Shown one piece after another: positions 1 to 7,086 of a DNA stretch of 40,864 bases (within the stretch, counting starts at the first letter, position 1; every line of letters begins with the position of its first letter). The stretch covers positions 1 to 40,864 of the forward strand of contig DAISGD010000031.1 of NCBI GenBank assembly GCA_036823295.1. Reading direction: 5' to 3'. A model generated the notes under the pieces. That model saw only the letters and a list, made by a program, of their open reading frames with translations. It was not told the origin of the DNA and searched no databases. The DNA comes from UBA4742 sp002403895 (GTDB taxonomy: Bacteria > Actinomycetota > Acidimicrobiia > Acidimicrobiales > Acidimicrobilacustridaceae). Position numbers and translations under genes: made by a program.

Positions 1-756
1 CTCAACCGCTGGCACAAGCGATTGATGCGTCACAGCGATCTGCCGTCTCCGATGGTGGGCCGATTCCGCGACGCACAGGGATGGATCGGTGGCGCAAGCC
101 CGGTTGACGCGATGTACGTGCCACCGCCGCCGGATCGGGTGGACGAGTTGATGGCCGACCTCATCACCTTCGCCAACCGCTCAGATGTCGACCCGGTCAC
201 CCAGGCGGCGGTCCTCCACGCCCAGTTCGAGACCGTTCATCCCTACGGTGACGGCAACGGCCGTCTTGGCCGGGTTTTGATCAGCTGGCTGCTCGCCCGC
301 CGGCTCCGTGTGGCGTTACCTCCACCGATCAGCGTCCTGATCGCCCGCGACCCGGGTGGGTATCTGTCGGGCCTCTACCAGTTCCGCGAGGGCCCTCTCG
401 ACGCGTACGTCGGCTGGTTCGCCGATGTAGTGACCCGCGCCGGTGACGCGAGCGTTGTTCTCGGTGAACGGATCCAGGCGTTGCTCGCGGATTGGGACCA
501 GCGGGTGGGTGATCTCCGGGCCGACGCAACCGCCCGCCCCCTCGTCCGACTGCTGCCGGAGCATCCCGTCATCAACGCCGCGGTCGCCGCCAAGCGACTC
601 GACACCTCCGAGCGAGCGGCCCGCGGCGCGCTCGACGCGCTCACCGAACGTGGGATCGTGGCCCCGATCGACGTCAGGGCTATGGGGCTGGGCCGTCCCC
701 GCTCGTGGTGGCTCGCCCGCGACCTCCTGGACCTCGTCGGAGATTGGGCGAGCTGA
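1..756 (+). CDS. Fic/DOC family protein, 5'-truncated by window edge
   Basis: Fic proteins usually transfer AMP (or another nucleotide moiety) to a hydroxyl on a target protein. The signature HPYGDGNGR-LGR starts with His at bases 238-240 and matches the family motif HxFxxGNGRxxR, so the catalytic His, the anion-binding Asn/Gly loop and the Arg are present. Upstream, GRFR..GWIGG and YVPPPP are typical of the bacterial Fic domain that precedes the core. The C-terminal third (about bases 540-740) resembles a winged helix, as in Fic proteins with a DNA-binding tail. The frame is open from base 1, so the TTG/ATG near 22-25 is probably internal and the N-terminus lies outside. No antitoxin-like inhibitory helix is visible in the part seen. 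It seems unrelated to the metabolic genes that follow. Confidence 0.85.
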   Translation, partial: LNRWHKRLMRHSDLPSPMVGRFRDAQGWIGGASPVDAMYVPPPPDRVDELMADLITFANRSDVDPVTQAAVLHAQFETVHPYGDGNGRLGRVLISWLLARRLRVALPPPISVLIARDPGGYLSGLYQFREGPLDAYVGWFADVVTRAGDASVVLGERIQALLADWDQRVGDLRADATARPLVRLLPEHPVINAAVAAKRLDTSERAARGALDALTERGIVAPIDVRAMGLGRPRSWWLARDLLDLVGDWAS

Positions 757-806
757 TCGCCGCGGCTGCGCTCCCCCCTGCGCCATGGGCGGGAACGGAA
801 ACTACG

Positions 807-822
807 CTGACGCCGACGTCAG
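807..822. promoter_or_regulatory. Palindromic operator site 1 (CTGACG-N4-CGTCAG)
   Basis: The sequence CTGACG-CCGA-CGTCAG is a perfect 6-4-6 inverted repeat 20 bases upstream of the SDR start at 843. It matches the core shared by seven other sites in the window, although the outer AC/GT bases are not conserved here. A TAnnnT element (TACGCT, 803-808) overlaps its left edge, so a bound protein would cover the probable promoter of the SDR-amine oxidase-dehydrogenase operon. The regulator is unknown. Confidence 0.7.
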
Positions 823-826
823 TTCT

Positions 827-838
827 GGGGGGGGGGGG
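827..838 (+). repeat. Run of twelve G between operator 1 and the SDR start
   Basis: Twelve consecutive G bases end four bases before the ATG at 843 and occupy the ribosome-binding position. The tract probably serves as the Shine-Dalgarno region. Its length could vary in vivo by slippage or be miscounted by sequencing; a change would alter spacing to the ATG, not the reading frame. Confidence 0.8.
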
Positions 839-842
839 AATC

Positions 843-1673
843 ATGGGCAGCCTCGATGGCAAGCGAGTGCTGGTGACCGGTGCCTCGTCCGGTCTCGGCG
901 CCGAGATCGCCCGCGGGTTCGCCGAGCGAGGAGCGACCGTCGGCCTGTGCGCCCGGCGGGCCGATCGACTGGCCGACGTGCTGGCCGACGTCCGGGTCCA
1001 CACCCCGGAGAGCCGGTCGTGGGTCGTCGATCTGTCCGATCTCGACGGGATCGACGCTTTCGCCAGCCGGGTGGTGGACGAGCTCGGCGGGCTCGACGTG
1101 CTGATCAACAACGCCGGCATCCCCAAACGTCGCTGGGCCTGGTTGCACCGACCCGATGAGGTGTCCGACGTCGTGCGGATCAACATCGAGTCGCCCATCC
1201 GGCTCACCCTGGCGTTGCTCGACGCGCTGGCCGAGCGCGCCGGTCACGTCGTCTTCATCGGCTCGGTGGCCGCCCGTCTCGCGCCACCGTCGGAGGCGGT
1301 CTACGCCGCCTCGAAGGCGGCCATCACCGCCTTTGCCGAGTGCCTCTCGGTCGACCTGCGGGTCGCCGGGAGCCCCATCGGCGTCCACGTCGTCCAGCCG
1401 GGCGTGCTCGCCACCGAGCTCTTCGCCCTCCCCGACAATGATCCGTCGATGGCCGACATCGAGGCGCTGCCCCCCTCGGCCATCGTCGAGCCGGTGCTGG
1501 CGGCCCTCGAGTCCGGGGCTCTCGAGACCTTCGTGCCGTTGTGGTTCGCCGATCTGCCGCCGGTGAAGGCGGGCGACCTCGAAGGATTCCTGGAAGGGAG
1601 CGTGCTCTACACCCGTGAACGCCTTGACGCTCTGGGACTCGATCTCCCGGCCGGACCCGGGGCCGCGCCGTGA
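843..1673 (+). CDS. Short-chain dehydrogenase/reductase (SDR)
   Basis: A classical NAD(P)-dependent SDR of 276 residues, expected to interconvert an alcohol and a ketone in the cytosol. The Rossmann glycine motif TGASSGLG is at residues 12-19, NNAG follows near residue 90, and the catalytic set is Ser141, Tyr154 and Lys158 (YAASK). I chose the ATG at 843 because it gives a normal SDR N-terminus right before the first beta strand and follows the G-rich ribosome-binding region; the open frame upstream runs over the operator and is not coding. Its stop overlaps the next start in a GTGA quartet, so it is translationally coupled to the amine oxidase. The substrate is unknown. Confidence 0.9.
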   Translation: MGSLDGKRVLVTGASSGLGAEIARGFAERGATVGLCARRADRLADVLADVRVHTPESRSWVVDLSDLDGIDAFASRVVDELGGLDVLINNAGIPKRRWAWLHRPDEVSDVVRINIESPIRLTLALLDALAERAGHVVFIGSVAARLAPPSEAVYAASKAAITAFAECLSVDLRVAGSPIGVHVVQPGVLATELFALPDNDPSMADIEALPPSAIVEPVLAALESGALETFVPLWFADLPPVKAGDLEGFLEGSVLYTRERLDALGLDLPAGPGAAP

Positions 1674-3595
1674 GGGTCGACCATCCGCTGAGCCTGCTCA
1701 GCGCCGAGGAGGTGACGGCCGCTCGCGCCGTGATGGCGTCGGCCGGCGAGCTGGGCGAAGGGGCCGTCGTCGCCCATGTCGTGCTGGAGGAGCCGACGAA
1801 GGAGGCGCTGGCCGCCTGGAAGCCGGGTGACCCGATCGGCCGGACCGTTCGCGCCCTGGTCGTGCCCGGCCCCGAGCTGACGATGGTCGAGCTCGTCGTT
1901 TCGGTCACGCATGGGCAAGTCCTTGAGCGTCGCGTCGTCGAGGGGATGCGCCCAGCTCTCTTGTTCGGGGAGGCGTTCGGCGCCATCATCGCCTGTGTCG
2001 AGCACCCCGACTACCTCGCCGCGCTGGCTCGGCGGGGCATCACCGACATGGCAAGGGTGCAGATCGATCCCTGGCCCGCCGGTGGGTTCGGCTACCCGGC
2101 CGAGGAGGGCCGACGGATCGCCCGGTGCATCTCCTTCGTGCGGGAGACCGACGACGACAACGGCTATGCCCGGCCGGTCGAGGGGGTGATCGTGCACGTC
2201 GACCTGGGTCGGGGTGAGGTCATCGAGGTCATCGATCATGCCCTGCGCACCGGCGCCGAACCCGTGCCGATTGCGACGGCGGGTGCCCGCTACGGAGCCG
2301 GGGACGTCGGGCCTCTGCGTACCGATCTCCGACCGATCTCGATCACCCAGCCCGACGGTCCCAGCTTCACCGTGGAAGGCAACCTGGTGCGCTGGCAGAA
2401 ATGGTCGCTGCGGTTGGGGTGGGATCCCTACGAGGGGCTCGTGCTCCACCAGGTGGGCTATGACGACGGTGGCCGGACGAGGGCGATCCTTCACCGTGCC
2501 TCGATCAGCGAGATGGTCGTGCCCTATGGAGACCCGGGCGAGATCCATGGTTGGAAGAACGCCTTCGACGCCGGTGAGTGGGGCCTCGGGCGGATGACCC
2601 AATCCCTCACGCTCGGCTGCGACTGCCTGGGCGAGATCCACTACGTCGACGTCACGATGGCCAACGAACAGGGCGAGCCGTGGGTCATCCCCGACGCCAT
2701 CTGCATGCACGAGGAGGACTACGGGATCGGATGGAAGCACGTCGATCTGCTGTCAAATTCCCACGAGGTCCGGCGGAGCCGCCGGCTGGTGATCAGCCAC
2801 ATCGCCACGGTCGGCAACTACGAGTACGGCTTCTACTGGTACCTGTACCTCGACGGCAACATCCAACTCGAGGTCAAGCTCACCGGCATCATGTCGACCC
2901 AGGGCCTCGCCGCCGGGGGCGACAGCCTGTTCGCCACCACGGTCGCCAACGGGGTGGCGGCCCCGGTCCACCAGCACCTCTTCTGCGCCCGGCTCGATCT
3001 CGACGTGGACGGGACGACGAACCGGATCGAGGAGGTGGAGGCCGAGGTCCTGCCCGTCGGGGAGGAGAACCCGTGGGGGAACGCCTTCGTGGCGCGGGCA
3101 TCGCTGCTGGCCCGGGAGTCCGAGGCGCAGCGCGAGACCCGGGCCGCCACCAGCCGGAGCTGGCGGGTCACCAACCCGGGTGTCCGCAACGGCCTCGATC
3201 AGCCGGTCGGGTATCGGCTCGTGCCCACCATGTCCACGCCGACGTTGCTGGCCCGACCCGAGTCGTCGGTGGCACAGCGGGCCGGGTTCGCTCGCCACAA
3301 CCTGTGGGTCACCCCGTATCACCCGGCGGAGCGTCGGGCTGCGGGCGACTACCCCAACCAGCACGCCGGTGGCGCCGGCCTGCCCGAGTGGACCGCTGCC
3401 GACCGTGACCTCGTCGATACCGACATCGTCGTTTGGTACACGTTCGGCGTCACGCATATCCCCCGACCCGAGGACTGGCCGGTGATGCCCGTGGAGTACA
3501 CCGGGTTCCTGCTCGCACCGTTCGGCTTCTTCGACCGCAACCCGGCTCTCGACGTCGCACCCACCGCGGCTGAGCACTGTCACCATGACCACTGA
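1670..3595 (+). CDS. Copper-containing primary amine oxidase
   Basis: This 641-residue protein should oxidise a primary amine to an aldehyde with release of ammonia and hydrogen peroxide. All hallmarks are visible: Asn-Tyr-Glu-Tyr at 383-386, where Tyr384 would become the topaquinone cofactor; the catalytic base Asp300 in DAGEWGLG; and copper ligands His434 and His436 (HQH) with His596 (HIPRPEDWPVMP). The length is typical for bacterial tyramine/phenylethylamine-type enzymes. No signal peptide is seen. The C-terminus ends in a His-rich HCHHDH tail, possibly an extra metal site. The GTG start overlaps the SDR stop, and the 3' end overlaps the acyl-CoA dehydrogenase start by 11 bases, so the three genes form one operon. 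The enzyme class is secure; the amine substrate is not known. Confidence 0.95.
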   Translation: MRVDHPLSLLSAEEVTAARAVMASAGELGEGAVVAHVVLEEPTKEALAAWKPGDPIGRTVRALVVPGPELTMVELVVSVTHGQVLERRVVEGMRPALLFGEAFGAIIACVEHPDYLAALARRGITDMARVQIDPWPAGGFGYPAEEGRRIARCISFVRETDDDNGYARPVEGVIVHVDLGRGEVIEVIDHALRTGAEPVPIATAGARYGAGDVGPLRTDLRPISITQPDGPSFTVEGNLVRWQKWSLRLGWDPYEGLVLHQVGYDDGGRTRAILHRASISEMVVPYGDPGEIHGWKNAFDAGEWGLGRMTQSLTLGCDCLGEIHYVDVTMANEQGEPWVIPDAICMHEEDYGIGWKHVDLLSNSHEVRRSRRLVISHIATVGNYEYGFYWYLYLDGNIQLEVKLTGIMSTQGLAAGGDSLFATTVANGVAAPVHQHLFCARLDLDVDGTTNRIEEVEAEVLPVGEENPWGNAFVARASLLARESEAQRETRAATSRSWRVTNPGVRNGLDQPVGYRLVPTMSTPTLLARPESSVAQRAGFARHNLWVTPYHPAERRAAGDYPNQHAGGAGLPEWTAADRDLVDTDIVVWYTFGVTHIPRPEDWPVMPVEYTGFLLAPFGFFDRNPALDVAPTAAEHCHHDH

Positions 3596-4799
3596 GCCAT
3601 CGCCTGGGGCCCCCGGCGTCCCCGAATCGGCGGGGACCTACGATCGCCCGATCCCGACCGATCCCGCAATAGCCGACGAGCTGGTCGACAGTCTTCGTGT
3701 CTGGGTGGCTCGTGAGGTCATCCCCGTCGCGTCCGACTACGAGCACGCGGATGAGTTCCCCGGGCCGCTCGTCGACCAGATGCGCGCCCTCGGATTGTTC
3801 GGCGCCGCCATCCCCGAGGCTTACGGCGGGCTCGACCTCGACACGTTGACCTATGCCCGGGCCATCGAGGAACTCTCGTTCGGCTGGATGTCACTCTCGG
3901 GCATCTTGAACACCCACACCATCGTGGCCAACCTCATCAAGCGGTTCGGCACCGATGAGCAGAAGCAGCGCTGGCTGCCGCGGATGGCAACGGGAGAGGT
4001 GCGCGGGGCGTTCTCGCTGTCGGAGGCCGACGCCGGCAGTGATGCGAAAGCGTTGCGCTGCCGGGCCATGCCCGACGGCGACACCTATGTCATCGACGGC
4101 ACCAAGATGTGGGTCACGAACGGCGAACGGGCGGCCATCGTGGCGCTGGCGGCGCGGACCCCCGAGGGGATCACTTGCTTCATCGTCGAGAAGGATCCCG
4201 GGCCCGCCTTCGAGGGCATCGCCGTGAGCCGTCACATCGAGAAGCTCGGCTATCGGGGCCTCGAAACGGTCGAGATGACCTATACCGGCCACCGCGTGCC
4301 GGCGGCCAACGTGCTCGGCGGCCCTGAGTGGTTGGGCCGCGGGCTGCACGCCATCCTGAGTTCCCTCGAGGTTGGGCGGGTCAACATCGCCGCTCGGGGC
4401 GTGGGCGTGGCCCGGGCTGCGTTCGAGGCCGCCATCCACTACGCCCAGGAGCGCCAGACCTTTGGCGTGCCCATCTCGTCGCACCAGGCGATCCAGTTCA
4501 AGCTGGCCGACATGGCCACCCGGCTCGAGGCGGCGCGGCTGCTCACCCACAACGCGGCCAAGCGGATCGACGCCGGCGAGCGGGCCGACGTCGAGGCCGG
4601 CATGGCCAAGCTGTTCGCCTCGGAGACCGCGCTCGAGAACGCCACCGAGGCCATGCGTATCCACGGGGGCTACGGCTACACGACCGAGTTCCCCATCGAG
4701 CGGTACTACCGCGACGCGCCGCTCATGATCATCGGCGAGGGCACCAACGAGATCCAGCGCATCGTTATCGCCCGAGGCCTCCTCGCCCGCTATTCCTGA
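3585..4799 (+). CDS. Acyl-CoA dehydrogenase (canonical, Glu catalytic base)
   Basis: A 404-residue FAD flavoenzyme expected to introduce an alpha-beta double bond into an acyl-CoA. The flavin/substrate signature FSLSEADAGSD and the WVTNG segment lie mid-protein, and the C-terminal IHGGYGYTTEFPIERYYRD block is typical. Glu385 in GEGTNEIQR is at the position of the catalytic Glu of short/medium-chain enzymes, so this copy looks fully active. It starts 11 bases inside the amine oxidase gene and ends the operon, overlapping the convergent GMC oxidoreductase gene by 10 bases. Grouping with an amine oxidase suggests the aldehyde product is oxidised, activated and fed to beta-oxidation, but no aldehyde dehydrogenase is nearby. 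Confidence 0.93.
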   Translation: MTTEPSPGAPGVPESAGTYDRPIPTDPAIADELVDSLRVWVAREVIPVASDYEHADEFPGPLVDQMRALGLFGAAIPEAYGGLDLDTLTYARAIEELSFGWMSLSGILNTHTIVANLIKRFGTDEQKQRWLPRMATGEVRGAFSLSEADAGSDAKALRCRAMPDGDTYVIDGTKMWVTNGERAAIVALAARTPEGITCFIVEKDPGPAFEGIAVSRHIEKLGYRGLETVEMTYTGHRVPAANVLGGPEWLGRGLHAILSSLEVGRVNIAARGVGVARAAFEAAIHYAQERQTFGVPISSHQAIQFKLADMATRLEAARLLTHNAAKRIDAGERADVEAGMAKLFASETALENATEAMRIHGGYGYTTEFPIERYYRDAPLMIIGEGTNEIQRIVIARGLLARYS

Positions 4800-6508
4800 G
4801 CGCCCGACATCCGGTGTGGTGTCGTCGCCGGCAGTGGCTCACCCAGCAGGAGGCGGGTGGTGCGGGCCGCCAGGGCCATGATGGTGAGCGTGGGGTTGTA
4901 CCCCGCAGAGGTGGGGAACACCGAGGAGTCGACCACGAGCACGTTGGCGATGTCCCACAGCCGGCCCTCCGGGCTGACCACTGAACGGGCCGGGTCGGCT
5001 CCCATGCGGGTGGTGCCCATGATGTGGTAGCTGGCCGGTGCCATGCCGAGGGGCGACACGTCGCCCTCACCGTGGATCGGGGGTGAGGTCGAGGTCACCG
5101 ACCACTCGGCGCCCGCGTCGCGCAGCACGGCCTCGAGGATGGGCGCGACGTGGGCGGAGGCGACCAACTCGTGGCGGTGGGGGGTGTAGGTGACCCGACC
5201 GGCCGGGAAGCCGAAGGCGTCGCGCACGGTCGGGTCGAGGTCGATGCGGTTGATCGGTTGGGCGAGGTCCTCGCCCTGCATGGTGAACACCCACAGTCGG
5301 TCACTGAGTGACGAGTCGCGCATGGCGGCGCCGTGGTGGGGGCCGGGCCCGTAGATCTGGGCTTCACGTACCGGCTGGTTGGCGCCGCCGTGCTCGACCA
5401 GCCCGCCGCGTATCCAAGGAAGTCCGGCCTGGCGGGCGGCCGCCGCGCTGGCCTGATCACCGACGATGTGGTCGTCGTGGGCGCCGGTGACGCAGCGGCC
5501 CCGCATGGCGTGGAGCCGCATCGGGAACGCCCCCACGCTGAGGGTCTGGAAGTGGTACATGAGGTTGCGCCCGACCAGTCCCGACGAGTTGCCGACATCC
5601 TGGCGCAGCAGGAGGCGGGGGGTTTCGAAGGCGCCGGCGGCCAGAATCACATGGCCGCCACGGACCTCATGCTCGACGCGGCTGGCGTCGAGGTAGCGAA
5701 CCCCAGTCGCGTGTCGGCCATCCGCCTCGGTGGTGATGGCCACGACGTAGCTCTCGGGCCGGATCTGGCAGCGGCCGGTGCGCAACGCCCGGCGCAGCAT
5801 CGCCACCGGGTCGCCCTTGGCCTCGATCGGGCAGCCGTACTGGCCGCAGAAGCCACAGTTGTTGCACGCTGGGCGTCCGTCGTAGGGGACGGAGTTGACC
5901 CCCGACGGGCAGCGGTAGGGGTGGAGCCCGGCTCGTTCGCCGGCGGCCATGGAAAGGACCGCCCCGTACATGTCGGGTCCAGGCGGCATGGGGAACGGAC
6001 CCGACCGCCAGGCGGCGAAGGGGTTCGTCTCCTCACCGGCGACGCCGACCAGCCGCTCAGTCTCGGCGTAGTAGGGCTCGAGGTCCTCGTAGGCGACGGG
6101 CCAGTCGACCACGTCGGCTCCCTCGAACGGACCGAATGTCGAACGCAGGCGAAAGTCGTCCTCGCGGAAGCGGGGCAACTTGCCGTCGGCGTGGAAGCCA
6201 GCGCCACCAACGGTGGAGGGGAGCGAGTTCACGTGTCCCACCAGCAGGTGGTCACCGTCGGACTCGGCCCGCCGGAACGTTCGTGGCTCGACCAGCGGGT
6301 CGGGGCCGAGGAGGTGGCGGTGCACCGACTTGAGCTCGTCGTTGGCCGAGTGGCCCAGTGGCCCGTAGGGCGCGTCCAGCTCCAGCAGGTGGTTGGCCCC
6401 CTTCTCGAGGATGATCACCGACCATCCGTGAGCCGTCAGCAGATCGGCCGCCGTCGCGCCGGACGGGCCCGAGCCCACGATGACGGCATCGGCATCCAGT
6501 TCGGTCAC
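4790..6508 (-). CDS. GMC-family FAD oxidoreductase (choline/gluconate dehydrogenase type)
   Basis: A 572-residue glucose-methanol-choline family flavoprotein that would oxidise an alcohol group. The FAD-binding motif GSGPSGATAADLL sits close to the N-terminus. A Cys-rich segment NNCGFCGQYGCP, known from dehydrogenase members of the family, lies in the middle. The C-terminal block has a His in SYHIMGTTRMG and the VVDSSVFPTSAGYNPT motif, which carry the usual catalytic His and Asn. The GTG at 6508 forms a GTGA overlap with the subunit 3 gene; the longer open frame upstream has no family similarity. Pairing with a subunit-3 protein suggests a two-subunit dehydrogenase rather than an oxidase. No cytochrome c subunit or signal peptide is present, so the electron acceptor is unclear. 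Confidence 0.92.
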   Translation of the reverse strand: MTELDADAVIVGSGPSGATAADLLTAHGWSVIILEKGANHLLELDAPYGPLGHSANDELKSVHRHLLGPDPLVEPRTFRRAESDGDHLLVGHVNSLPSTVGGAGFHADGKLPRFREDDFRLRSTFGPFEGADVVDWPVAYEDLEPYYAETERLVGVAGEETNPFAAWRSGPFPMPPGPDMYGAVLSMAAGERAGLHPYRCPSGVNSVPYDGRPACNNCGFCGQYGCPIEAKGDPVAMLRRALRTGRCQIRPESYVVAITTEADGRHATGVRYLDASRVEHEVRGGHVILAAGAFETPRLLLRQDVGNSSGLVGRNLMYHFQTLSVGAFPMRLHAMRGRCVTGAHDDHIVGDQASAAAARQAGLPWIRGGLVEHGGANQPVREAQIYGPGPHHGAAMRDSSLSDRLWVFTMQGEDLAQPINRIDLDPTVRDAFGFPAGRVTYTPHRHELVASAHVAPILEAVLRDAGAEWSVTSTSPPIHGEGDVSPLGMAPASYHIMGTTRMGADPARSVVSPEGRLWDIANVLVVDSSVFPTSAGYNPTLTIMALAARTTRLLLGEPLPATTPHRMSGAQE

Positions 6509-7086
6509 GGGGCCTCCACCTCCTCGTCGGTCCAGCCTCGGGGCTGCACGTCGCCGTCGAAGCCGATGGCGACCCAGGCGACGCCGTTTCGATTGCCGCC
6601 GTAAACCGGGTCGCCGTACAGCGATTCGCAGGCGTGGGTGAACGCCAGCGCGCGAAACGCCTTGTCGGTCGTGGCCAATCGCGCGGTTTGCGCGTCGGGG
6701 TCGAGGTCGGCGAAATCGGCACCGAGGGCGGCCAGGCCGTCTCGGTAGCGTTCCTGCCACCCGACCACCGGCCCGTTGAACTCCCGCTCCGGCAGACCCC
6801 GCGAACCCTCGATGCGGATGCGCCAGGCGAGCTCCTCCAGGGCTCCCAGGTTGATCCATCGGTCGAAGCGGCCCTCACCGCCGTGGCGTCCCGAGAACGG
6901 CCCACCAGCCCAGATGTGCGGCGGATCGAAGGTGAACGCACCCAGCAGCCCGTCGACGTAGTCACTGCCGCCGGCCTGGCCTGCTCCGGGGCCCGGGCCG
7001 TCTGGCGGGATGAGCACGTCGAGCAAGGCGGCCACCGTGCGGTGCTCGGACTCGCTCAGCCAGACGGGCACCGCGGCGTCACCCAT
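6505..7086 (-). CDS. Gluconate 2-dehydrogenase subunit 3 family protein
   Basis: A 193-residue small subunit. The N-terminal stretch LSESEHRTVAALLDVLIPPD is the recognisable start of the gluconate 2-dehydrogenase gamma-subunit family, and the gene lies directly before a GMC flavoprotein, its usual partner. The classical subunit carries a Tat signal and helps export and stability of the flavoprotein; here I see no signal peptide, so the pair may act in the cytosol. It overlaps the end of the hydantoinase A gene by 8 bases and the GMC gene by 4, so all are in one transcript. Confidence 0.85.
   Translation of the reverse strand: MGDAAVPVWLSESEHRTVAALLDVLIPPDGPGPGAGQAGGSDYVDGLLGAFTFDPPHIWAGGPFSGRHGGEGRFDRWINLGALEELAWRIRIEGSRGLPEREFNGPVVGWQERYRDGLAALGADFADLDPDAQTARLATTDKAFRALAFTHACESLYGDPVYGGNRNGVAWVAIGFDGDVQPRGWTDEEVEAP

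Noticed and set aside
1..756. Fic toxin-antitoxin module
   Set aside because: No adjacent small antitoxin and no inhibitory motif in the visible part; the start is cut off, so it cannot be judged.
5333..6604. Long plus-strand open frame (423 codons) opposite the GMC gene
   Set aside because: It is an antisense shadow typical of high-GC DNA; the minus strand encodes a protein with clear FAD and GMC motifs.
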